This document shows, one piece after another, positions 1 through 9,119 of a stretch of DNA of 64,000 nt. The DNA is taken from positions 6,884,501 through 6,948,500 of the forward strand of contig OY540819.1 of NCBI GenBank assembly GCA_961205875.1, read 5' to 3'. Position numbers and translations under genes: made by a program. Source of the stretch: Sialis fuliginosa (taxonomy: Eukaryota > Arthropoda > Insecta > Megaloptera > Sialidae). The notes beneath the pieces are model-generated. The model made no database searches, was not told the DNA's origin, and worked only from the letters and a program-made list of their open reading frames with translations. Position 1 is the stretch's first letter. Every line of letters starts with the position of its first letter.

Positions 1-325
1 AAATGCCATTACCAGAATAAAATAAAAATAAAATAATAAATAAAACCCAAACAATTTGATTGATATACCAGTTACCAAAAATTAATTTTTCATTTGATTA
101 TAAATCTGTAGTATTATAAAAATACACTGATTTTCTGTTGCTATAAAATAAAATATATTATTAGAATATTTTAATGAAAATATGACTCTTTGAAGCTAAA
201 ATAAATAATTCCACAAAATCGTTGGTGTATAGAATGTTAAATATCAAAGTATTCCATTAAACATACGATTATTTATCAAAACTAAAAGTTAAGTATATTT
301 ATTAAAATATAGATTAAAATAATTT
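1..325. other. AT-rich non-coding DNA
   Basis: No open frame of note and no recognisable repeat. Nothing specific seen. Confidence 0.6.
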
Positions 326-423
326 TTGGCATTCTTTCATATGGTAATGTCAGTTGTGAGCAAAACTCGCTCAATCATATTATAATTGAGTTAGTTTTGC
401 TCAAAACTGAAAGAATGCCAAAT
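326..423. repeat. Short foldback (hairpin) element
   Basis: The outer arms carry TTGGCATTCTTTCA and its reverse complement. The inner arms carry TGAGCAAAACT and AGTTTTGCTCA around a loop of about 9 nt, with a 2-bp mismatch (CG versus AA) and an extra bulge of about 13 nt on the left arm. The fold covers nearly the whole 98 bp. It is either a very short foldback MITE or a hairpin RNA precursor; sequence alone does not decide. Confidence 0.55.
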
Positions 424-3289
424 TATCTTTCAAAATCCACTGCATCTCGATTATTTTTTAAAATGGAACGAACGAGTTTTGGAACTCACCTCCTCATATA
501 CATATATGTTTATCAAACGTAATCAAAATCAAGAAATCTCAAGTACATTATCATACAAACATGTCAAAGGATGACTGTACTAAATAACAATTTAAGTGCT
601 TTGTTAAGTGAAAGTAAATAAAGATTTTACAATAAGTATACAAAGAACTACCGTTTTGCAAAGTGAAACTTATGTAAACTATATCAAATAAAATTTCCAT
701 TTCAATTTGATGTGTACACACAAACATAACAACGATAGAGCCTCCCTCTGTCGTCGTCACTGTACAAATACTGCGTATAAAGTCGACACAATCTAAAATT
801 CGAATTTGTGAAAAAATGCAAAATTTACATAACGCGATAAATTACAGAAAATAAATTCAACAGTGATTGTGTTAAAACATTATAAGATCAACCAAGGTAA
901 GCAAATAGTTACAGGTCGTAATGGAGATGATATGGAGTGATTAAGGATGCTGTTGATTGTACGAGAGAATATTGGATTGTTTTATTAGTTTGTTTGTGTG
1001 TTTAAGTGAATGTAATATACATAGGGTGTTTAAAATGTTCCCGGAATACGTTTTTAATTATTACACATGACATTATGACTTATGCCAAAATAGAATTGTT
1101 TAAAAATTTTGCACGCGCAACAAATATTATAATGAATTTGCTTGAGTGTAAAAACAAATTTGCTTCCAGCTAACGCTATCTGCTAGGCTCTGAATATAAA
1201 TGACAACACGCTCACAGATGTACCGAATGAAATCGTACATATGAATTAAAAAAAAATTAAAAAGTGCAGACTTTCTTTTTTTCAACGATATGTTTGTTTT
1301 TTCGATAACTGTATCCATTTGAAAATTACAGTTGATTAATTTCACCACCTTCCCATGGGACAGCCTGTACAAATATATTATGTAGTTTATATTTAATGTA
1401 AACTCAGTAATTAAAACATGAATTTTATAAAATTTGAAATCCAAGCAAACATGGGCACAAGGATTATTTATTGTTTGATATAAGACACTATTACAAGAAC
1501 GGATTATCCGAATTTCTAAAGAGCGAGATGAGATCAAAGATGACACCGGAAAAAAAAGACAATCTCAATTAGAGGAGAAAACATATGTAGGTTCTGATCG
1601 ATCTCTAATTGGATCTGAACGTTTGATTATTGTCGAAATAATAGACCAAACTTCAGGAATATCAATTCGAATTAAATGTGGAAGCTTTCAGTACATTTGA
1701 TGCCGAAACTGTTGCGTGAAAATTAACTTCTATTGCAAGTTGACATTGCTTTGAGTTAAGATTTATCCTATAGAAATACCGATGGGAATCAGTCCAGATT
1801 TAACCCCAACTGGATTTTTTTATAAAAAAAGGGTTTTCTGAGATCCGATAAATAATGTGACAAACTCAATAATTTTATGGGAAATTGTTTTTCACGTAGT
1901 ATAGATATTTTTCGTTAGTTAAAATACATATATTGAGGATTGTCTATAGTTAGGAAACTATTGAATTGTTTTATTTGTTTATAAAGAGGAATAAACATTT
2001 CTAATAAACAACTTTGTAATTGTTTATTCGAAATGGATATTTTTAGACCTAGGAAGCAGTCGATTAAATTAAATCTCCGAAGATTTTTTTCACACAAGCT
2101 TTATTGTGAATTATCTTTAATATTTAATTGATAAATATTAAAAAATAATATTTAAATGATCAAAGTAATTATTAGACCATGGACATTTTAATCGATTTAT
2201 GCGCACTTATATGAATAGTTACCTAAAAAATAAGTAAAAAGAAAAACCTCCATAATAAGTGCTGATTGTGTACACGAAAGTTAGATTGTATTATCTATGG
2301 ATAGCATTAATCGGTACTTCGTAAAAATATATGCAATATTCAATCTTATATAAATTATATTGACTAAAATGAATACCTAATAAAATTAATCGGTTGAAAA
2401 CAATTTACAGGCGTATTTTATGATTTTCTTTTCGATTTTATTGGGTTATAATTCACCATGATGAATAATTTTCTAATAATGTGTAAAGTATTTTATTATA
2501 TTCTTGTATTTATATGTATATATTTCGTTTTTATTACTTCAAGCATTCTGATATTTTAAGAATATTCGTATTATATGCTATATTGTAAATAAATTAAACA
2601 TTTGTACATAAAAATGCTGTACCTATATATGTTTATTATAACTAGGCATAAATTATAAAAGATGAAAAAGGTATTAATACTATTATTATTAATGAAACAA
2701 ACCTTTAAAGTTTCTGAAGATCAACTCAGTTCTGACTGCACTTACCTAAAACAAAAGAAAATACACATTAAGTTTTTATCTCAATAATAACATTTCAAGA
2801 AAGTGGGTAAATAAACTATACGACTGTTTTAGGCCCTATTTCCCAAAACAATCAAATATACTCTAAAAGTGTAATTCGTGTTTTTCTTAATGACCTGTGT
2901 ATTTATTTTGTGGTAACAGAAAGTAGTAAAGTATAAATATATTTCGAAACAACCGTATACAGTACCTACATAAACCAAGTTTGTTGCAATTGTCTACACA
3001 GGGCGGGGTTTAAAACTTTCAATTTAACTAACACGGAAAAATTGTATATTACTTTTTACTAATGTAACTCAATCATTCGAAGTTAATGAAGGTAATCATA
3101 TATTATATATATGAAAATCTTCAAGGTGCTTTAAGAAAATTACTAAAGTAATAAATGTGATTTTTAATTAATTTGTAAGACTCAAGTTAGGGATTAAGAT
3201 TTTAAAGAATGGTATTGAATTAAAATAATCTTTTACTAAAAAAAAAATAAAACGGCCTATATAGGGAGCTAATATAGGGCCATTTCATC
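424..3289. other. AT-rich non-coding DNA
   Basis: No coding region is supported. A minus-strand open frame at 1127-1546 has low-complexity composition and no recognisable domain. At 1355-1369 (minus sense) there is a TACAGGCTGTCCCAT motif resembling mariner-type termini, probably a remnant. Otherwise nothing is seen. Confidence 0.5.
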
Positions 3290-3985
3290 ACTCCACCTTT
3301 ATAACAAACAAAAAAACTTTCTTTCTGTTCTTGTCCCTAACCTACCACATTAAGTCAAACGATTTTAAATTTTAATTAAGCAGGTGAATTTAAACAATTA
3401 GAAAAAGGCCTTTATTTTTCTGACTTCTTGGCCCGCTTCTGTTCACCATCTACCAGATTCTACCACATCATGTGTTCTTTTAATTAAACTTTTCTTTAAC
3501 CTGTTCCTGCCCCTAACCTACCACATTAAGTCAAACGATTTTCAATTTTAATCAAGCAGGTAAATTTCAACAATTAGAAAAAGGCCCTTATTTTTCCGTC
3601 TCTTTGGCCCGCTTCTGTTCACCATCTACCACATTATATGTTTTTTTTTTTAATAAAACTTTTCTTTAACATGTTCTTGTCCCTAACCAACCACATTAAG
3701 TCAAACGATTTTAAATTTTAATCAAGCAAGTAAATTTCAATAATTAGAAAAAGGCCTTTATTTTTCTGACTCCTTGACTCGCTCTGTTCACCATCTACCA
3801 CATTATGTGTTATTTTAATTAAACTTTTCTTTAACATGTTCTTGTTCCTAACCTACCACATTAAGTCAAACGATTTTAAATTTTTATCAAGCAGGTAAAT
3901 TTCAACAATTAGAAAAAGGCCCTTATTTTTCCGTCTCCTTGGCCCGCTTCTGTTTACCATCTACCACATCATGTGTTCTGTTGTT
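3290..3985. repeat. Tandem repeat, about 4 units of 165-176 bp
   Basis: The phrase CTAACCTACCACATTAAGTC recurs at about 3337, 3513, 3683 and 3848 (one unit has CCAACC), so the unit is about 165-176 bp. Each unit continues with a run containing GTCAAACGATTTT, AGAAAAAGGCC and CGCTTCTGTTCACCATCTAC. Units differ by scattered substitutions and small indels, so the array is diverged. It could be a local satellite or the internal repeat of a transposon. Confidence 0.85.
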
Positions 3986-4153
3986 TTCTTGAAGAATGCT
4001 CGCTTTGTGTAAGTAACTGTACCAATTTTCCATCATGTGGAAAGCACGCCGACGACACGTGATTGTGTGAAGATACACAATCTGTGGGGCTGTCGATAAC
4101 AGAGGTACGGAAATGTCAGCGCAGCGGTTGGTGCGAGCATCAGTGGCGGATCG

Positions 4154-4243
4154 TTAATTATTTTATATTTCTTTTATGTTCTACTTTCAACTTTTAATTA
4201 TTTTATTTTTTTTATGTTCTACTTTCAACTTTTAATTATTTTA
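4154..4243. repeat. Short direct tandem duplication
   Basis: A unit of about 45 bp containing TATGTTCTACTTTCAACTTT occurs twice in a row, and a third start (TTAATTATTTTA) runs into the adjacent (TA)n tract. It directly borders the Penelope-like composite. Confidence 0.75.
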
Positions 4244-4261
4244 TATATATATATATATATA
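4244..4261. repeat. (TA)n microsatellite, left flank of PLE composite
   Basis: Alternating TA runs into the left end of the retroelement. The right end of the composite also abuts (TA)n, which suggests insertion into a pre-existing TA microsatellite. Confidence 0.8.
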
Positions 4262-5241
4262 TATTTAAATATACCTATTTTTTAGGGGTTTTTTTTAGGT
4301 CAAAATATTAATTAAAGAACTAAACCAATGTTCAAATCATTTTAATTAATAGCGCTTATTTTAATTTTCAACATTTTTGTCTTCATCAGAAATTAATAAT
4401 TATCCCTATAAGAAATCATAAACATAAGTAAGTAACATAAGCAAATGAACAAGATATTCATAGATATAAACATATTTTTTTTACTTACAATTTAAACAGT
4501 AATTAGTGTGACCATATGTATGTAGTAAAAGATGCATATTACATCAAAAAAATTTTTTTTAAATATTAAAAAGTACCCATTCTTGTACAAAAGACTAAAA
4601 ATATGTAAATGTGATATCCAACAGATAAAACAATATATAAAAACAATTTCTTTAAAACATTAAAACTTAAAAATTTAGTTTAAAAACGTTAAAAATAAAT
4701 AAAATTCGTATCACATTGTATCACATGTTGAAAAGTATTTATACTAAGATAAAACTTAATTAAACAAGAACCATCAATTGTTTTTACTTAAAACTAGTTA
4801 CAAATTTATTATACAAACATGAAAAAAGAAATAAAATTACTAGTGTTTCAATGAAAGAAAAGCACTAGTATTACAAACTTAATTATATTTATTACATCTA
4901 TGGAAAACAAAAATCTTATCTATGTTAAATGTCAATTTCAAGTACAAGGTAACCTAGAAAGAATTTTTTAAAAATTTTAAAAAGAGAGAAAAAAAAAGGG
5001 AACAAAAACCAACAAAATCAAACTAAAACATATACCTAATCAAACAAAAATGAAAAAAGTTAAAATTAATAGAAAAACCAAAAAATGGCATACAATACAA
5101 GCAAAAAGAAACGTGGAAAGAAGAAGAAAGAGGAAAAAAGAAAATTTATTTAATTAAATTTAGATATGATTCTTTGAGGTGATTAAGATTTTCTCTAGAG
5201 TTAAGACATTTAGGTTCTTTTAAGATATGTAACGATTCACT
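4262..5241 (-). repeat. Left-copy 3' pLTR (980 bp)
   Basis: Reverse-complement match to 11673-12652. It starts inside the last 31 codons of the left ORF and ends in TA repeats. It is 29 bp shorter at the outer end than the right-hand pLTR, so the two insertion ends stop at different points of the unit. Confidence 0.9.
4335..4401 (-). ncRNA. Candidate type I hammerhead ribozyme (left copy, 3' pLTR)
   Basis: Minus-strand counterpart of 12513-12579. The core CUGAUGA reads at 4389-4383, GAAA follows a short stem II, a 6-bp stem III is closed by A-U, and predicted cleavage is after UA between 4343 and 4342. The structure is described under the 8951-9017 copy. Confidence 0.5.
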
Positions 5242-7815
5242 AAGTAATCTTTTTTTTAAAATAGGCTGAAAATCTAAAATTTCAACATCACCATATTCAA
5301 CTTCGTGACCAGTCTGTTGTATATGGGTACGAAGTGCAGTAACTTCATTTTTAGCATATTTATGACTGTTGATTCTCTTTTGCAAGTATTGTTTAGATTG
5401 CCCTAAGTAAGAATAATCACAAGAACATTTAAGTTTATAAATAACGTTAGAACATTTCATCTTATCAGTTTTATTTTTTAATTTAGAAAAAAAAATTTTT
5501 GTAGTATACTTATTTTTGTTTATCATTTTTATATTATGTCCAGAAACAACTCTTTTCATTTTTTCAGATAAAATAGGTATATACGGGAATGAAAAATATA
5601 TTTGATCATCATAAGAGTAATTGGAATTTTCTGCAACAGCCAAACTTTTACTATTTTTATTATGTCCATAAAATATACTTTTGAGTCTATTATTTATAGT
5701 GTTTTTAAGAAAATTAATGGGATAACCATTTAATAAGAAAATATTGTAAACTTTGTTGAGTATTTGACTTCTATATTTAAAATTAGTGAATTTAATTGCC
5801 CGGTCTAAAATAGCAGTAATAACATTACGTTTATGTTCAATAGAGGAATTAGAATTGTAGTTCAAATATCTAGCAGACCAGGTAGGTTTAGTATACCATA
5901 TGGTTTCAACTTTATTATGTTTGTTAACCAAAATTTTTATATCTAAAAAACTAATTTCTCTATTTTGATTTTCAAGTTCATAAGAAAATTGTAATCTATC
6001 ATGAAAAGAATTAAAGCTATTGCATAAAGTTTCAATTTTATCCGAAGGTATTGCTGTAATGATGTCATCAACATATCTTTTAAAAAAAGGAATCTCATAA
6101 TCTACATTTTTCAAAACAGACTCTTGTAGTTCGTTCATAATAATATCAGCCAAAACAACAGATAGAGATGAACCCATAGGTGCTCCATAAATTTGTGAAT
6201 AAAATTGATTTTTAAACTGGAAATATGACGTATTGCAACAAAATTTCAAACCATCAATAAAATCGTCCTTCTCAATATTAGTGTATTTTTTTATTTCTTC
6301 CCATTTATTAGTGATAATCTCAATAGTAGTATCGATAGGTATGTTAGTAAACAATGATTTAACATCAAGTGAAATTAATTTATATTTATTAGGTATATGA
6401 AAATCTTTAATAAATTCATGGAATTCCCAAGAGTCTCTCACGGTATTATTATTAGCAGTAATATTTTTTAAAATATCAGAGAAAAATTTTGACAATTTTT
6501 GTTGTGGGCTATTATATGAAGCAACTATAGGTCTGACAGGATTATTTACTTTATGTAATTTTATCAACCCGTAAATTTGTGGAGGAGTACTATTATGCAC
6601 TTTAAGTTGGTTACTCAAATTTTGATCAATATAACCCATTTCATAAAATTTTTGAATAATGTTATTGTTTCTGTTCTGGAAAATATTAGTGGGGTCTTTA
6701 TGTATTTTAAGATATGTTTCACCATCATTTAACAGCTCATACATTTTATTATCATAATCTACTTTATCAATCAATACGGTTTTATTAGTTTTATCAGCAC
6801 GAATCACTTTGATATTTTCATTCTCCTTAAAAAACTTCCTTGCATCAGAAACATCCTTAATTAGAGAACAATTATATTTATTATTCAAAAAATTGTTTTT
6901 TTTCATGTTATCCTTGTACTGATTAACATTATATATAAATTTATTTCTAATTAAGTTTTTTTCATTTTCATCTAGGTTGTCAATACCATATTCAAATGAA
7001 ATAATCATATCATTGATAGGTAGATTATTATTATTATAGGGTAAATTGAAATTTGATCCAAGTTTTAATAAATTGTTAATATTATCAGGTATCTTGTTAG
7101 AGGTTAAATTAACAACAAAATTCTCCTCATTGTGTTTAAGAGGGTTAAATTCAATATCTATTGGTAGCTTACAATTATATTTGTTATTATATTTAGAAAC
7201 ATGGTTATTACTTATTATTAAATTTCTATTTTTATTATTATTATAGTTATCTACTATCTGTTTAGAACTATTGATACAATTATTAATATATTGATTTTCA
7301 TTAACCATGGCTTCAGACTTCAATTTATTAAATTTATTAATGACAACATTAAATGATTTATAATAAGTAAATTGATAAATAGAACTTTCAATGAAAAAAA
7401 CTTGTTGTAAATCAGATATAGTGAGATATTGTTTTAGCAAACTATGACATTCATTAATACAATTTTTGTTATTTTTTAAATTACTAAAGGTTTCTGAAAT
7501 TAACAGATTTAATAGCTTGTACTTAAAATTATTTAAAATATTGTTATATCTATGTTTATTGCTATTATTACTTAAAGAAATAAAGTTTTTTTTATTATCA
7601 AATTTACTATTCATAAATTTAGGAAAAAGATTATTCTTTTTACAACTTATAAGGAAAAATTTTTTTATATCTAGTCTTGCCTTTGTACTATATAATTTTC
7701 TTACTTGTTTCATTCTATCTTGGATGTCTTCATTTTTATATTTGTTGAGTAGAGAGTTCATATTACACTTATCATCCCCAGTGTTTTTTATATTAGTATT
7801 CATATATATGACCAT
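5146..7815 (-). CDS. Penelope-like RT / GIY-YIG endonuclease polyprotein, inverted copy
   Basis: This 889-residue intact ORF has the same translation as the plus-strand copy at 9099-11768. Expected function is target-primed reverse transcription of the PLE RNA, using the RT domain for synthesis and the C-terminal GIY-YIG nuclease for cleavage. The catalytic RT motif YVDD is encoded at 6075-6064. The GIY-YIG region (I792-Y793 and Y803-L804-G805, with R814 and E860) is encoded near the 3' end. The ATG at 7815 is used because the context (AAGATGG) and start match the other copy; a second ATG lies four codons later. No stop or frameshift is present. Upstream it has only about 296 bp of pLTR-type sequence before the inversion junction at 8111, so its promoter may be incomplete. 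Confidence 0.95.
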   Translation of the reverse strand: MVIYMNTNIKNTGDDKCNMNSLLNKYKNEDIQDRMKQVRKLYSTKARLDIKKFFLISCKKNNLFPKFMNSKFDNKKNFISLSNNSNKHRYNNILNNFKYKLLNLLISETFSNLKNNKNCINECHSLLKQYLTISDLQQVFFIESSIYQFTYYKSFNVVINKFNKLKSEAMVNENQYINNCINSSKQIVDNYNNNKNRNLIISNNHVSKYNNKYNCKLPIDIEFNPLKHNEENFVVNLTSNKIPDNINNLLKLGSNFNLPYNNNNLPINDMIISFEYGIDNLDENEKNLIRNKFIYNVNQYKDNMKKNNFLNNKYNCSLIKDVSDARKFFKENENIKVIRADKTNKTVLIDKVDYDNKMYELLNDGETYLKIHKDPTNIFQNRNNNIIQKFYEMGYIDQNLSNQLKVHNSTPPQIYGLIKLHKVNNPVRPIVASYNSPQQKLSKFFSDILKNITANNNTVRDSWEFHEFIKDFHIPNKYKLISLDVKSLFTNIPIDTTIEIITNKWEEIKKYTNIEKDDFIDGLKFCCNTSYFQFKNQFYSQIYGAPMGSSLSVVLADIIMNELQESVLKNVDYEIPFFKRYVDDIITAIPSDKIETLCNSFNSFHDRLQFSYELENQNREISFLDIKILVNKHNKVETIWYTKPTWSARYLNYNSNSSIEHKRNVITAILDRAIKFTNFKYRSQILNKVYNIFLLNGYPINFLKNTINNRLKSIFYGHNKNSKSLAVAENSNYSYDDQIYFSFPYIPILSEKMKRVVSGHNIKMINKNKYTTKIFFSKLKNKTDKMKCSNVIYKLKCSCDYSYLGQSKQYLQKRINSHKYAKNEVTALRTHIQQTGHEVEYGDVEILDFQPILKKRLLSESLHILKEPKCLNSRENLNHLKESYLNLIK

Positions 7816-8111
7816 CTTGATATTATTTAAATATACCTATTTTTTAGGGGTTTTTTTTAGGTCAAAATATTAATTAAAGAACTAAACCAATGTTCAAATC
7901 ATTTTAATTAATAGCGCTTATTTTAATTTTCAACATTTTTGTCTTCATCAGAAATTAATAATTATCCCTATAAGAAATCATAAACATAAGTAAGTAACAT
8001 AAGCAAATGAACAAGATATTCATAGATATAAACATATTTTTTTTACTTACAATTTAAACAGTAATTAGTGTGACCATATGTATGTAGTAAAAGATGCATA
8101 TTACATCAAAA
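7795..8111 (-). repeat. Truncated 5' pLTR segment of the inverted copy
   Basis: Reverse complement of 8803-9119. It holds the 5' leader of the left copy, its hammerhead candidate and the first seven codons. It ends abruptly at the inversion junction, where only one base of overlap with the right pLTR can be assigned. Confidence 0.9.
7897..7963 (-). ncRNA. Candidate type I hammerhead ribozyme (left copy, 5' leader)
   Basis: Minus-strand counterpart of 8951-9017, with the CUGAUGA core at 7951-7945 and predicted cleavage between 7905 and 7904. It lies about 90 nt upstream of the left ORF start. Confidence 0.5.
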
Positions 8112-9119
8112 GTGAATCGTTACATATCTTAAAAGAACCTAAATGTCTTAACTCTAGAGAAAATCTTAATCACCTCAAAGAATCATATCTAAATTTAATT
8201 AAATAAATTTTCTTTTTTCCTCTTTCTTCTTCTTTCCACGTTTCTTTTTGCTTGTATTGTATGCCATTTTTTGGTTTTTCTATTAATTTTAACTTTTTTC
8301 ATTTTTGTTTGATTAGGTATATGTTTTAGTTTGATTTTGTTGGTTTTTGTTCCCTTTTTTTTTCTCTCTTTTTAAAATTTTTAAAAAATTCTTTCTAGGT
8401 TACCTTGTACTTGAAATTGACATTTAACATAGATAAGATTTTTGTTTTCCATAGATGTAATAAATATAATTAAGTTTGTAATACTAGTGCTTTTCTTTCA
8501 TTGAAACACTAGTAATTTTATTTCTTTTTTCATGTTTGTATAATAAATTTGTAACTAGTTTTAAGTAAAAACAATTGATGGTTCTTGTTTAATTAAGTTT
8601 TATCTTAGTATAAATACTTTTCAACATGTGATACAATGTGATACGAATTTTATTTATTTTTAACGTTTTTAAACTAAATTTTTAAGTTTTAATGTTTTAA
8701 AGAAATTGTTTTTATATATTGTTTTATCTGTTGGATATCACATTTACATATTTTTAGTCTTTTGTACAAGAATGGGTACTTTTTAATATTTAAAAAAAAT
8801 TTTTTTGATGTAATATGCATCTTTTACTACATACATATGGTCACACTAATTACTGTTTAAATTGTAAGTAAAAAAAATATGTTTATATCTATGAATATCT
8901 TGTTCATTTGCTTATGTTACTTACTTATGTTTATGATTTCTTATAGGGATAATTATTAATTTCTGATGAAGACAAAAATGTTGAAAATTAAAATAAGCGC
9001 TATTAATTAAAATGATTTGAACATTGGTTTAGTTCTTTAATTAATATTTTGACCTAAAAAAAACCCCTAAAAAATAGGTATATTTAAATAATATCAAGAT
9101 GGTCATATATATGAATACT
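8111..9119 (+). repeat. 5' pLTR of the right PLE copy (1009 bp)
   Basis: Direct repeat of 11673-12681 at a constant offset of 3562 bp. It begins at codon 859 (Ser, preceding the putative catalytic Glu860) of a truncated upstream ORF copy. It then contains the last 31 codons and stop, the 3' UTR, the 5' leader and the first seven codons (MVIYMNT). This is what a partial tandem PLE copy looks like, and it is why PLE 'LTRs' overlap coding sequence at both edges. Confidence 0.95.
8951..9017 (+). ncRNA. Candidate type I hammerhead ribozyme (right copy, 5' pLTR)
   Basis: The core CTGATGA is at 8963-8969 and GAAA at 8983-8986. Stem III is six uninterrupted pairs (8986-8991 with 9003-9008) around a loop containing the palindrome AGCGCT. 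H17 is A9009, so cleavage is predicted between 9009 and 9010. Stem I has four pairs (8959-8962 with 9010-9013), an asymmetric internal loop, then about three more pairs. Stem II is weak (about 3 bp, 8971-8973 with 8980-8982, with A8970 unpaired). PLE pLTRs are known to carry short type I hammerheads, and the position fits. Cleavage in both pLTRs would yield a 3562-nt RNA. The weak stem II is the main doubt. Confidence 0.6.

Noticed and set aside
1024..1369. Possible mariner MITE between GGGTGTTTAAAATGTTCCC and the TACAGGCTGTCCC motif
   Set aside because: The two ends are not convincing inverted repeats of each other and no target duplication is clear; kept only as a remnant note.
1127..1546. 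139-codon minus-strand ORF
   Set aside because: No recognisable domain, AT-driven composition, and it overlaps a mariner-like terminus motif. Not supported as a gene.
3290..3985. CRISPR-like array
   Set aside because: Units of 165-176 bp repeat throughout with no short repeat/unique spacer alternation, and the context is eukaryotic.
7046..7873. Plus-strand open frames antisense to the left PLE ORF (and mirror images at 9041-9448 and 9668-9868)
   Set aside because: Hydrophobic low-complexity translations that exist only because the sense strand is Asn/Lys-rich. They are present identically in both copies and overlap the well-supported RT ORFs.
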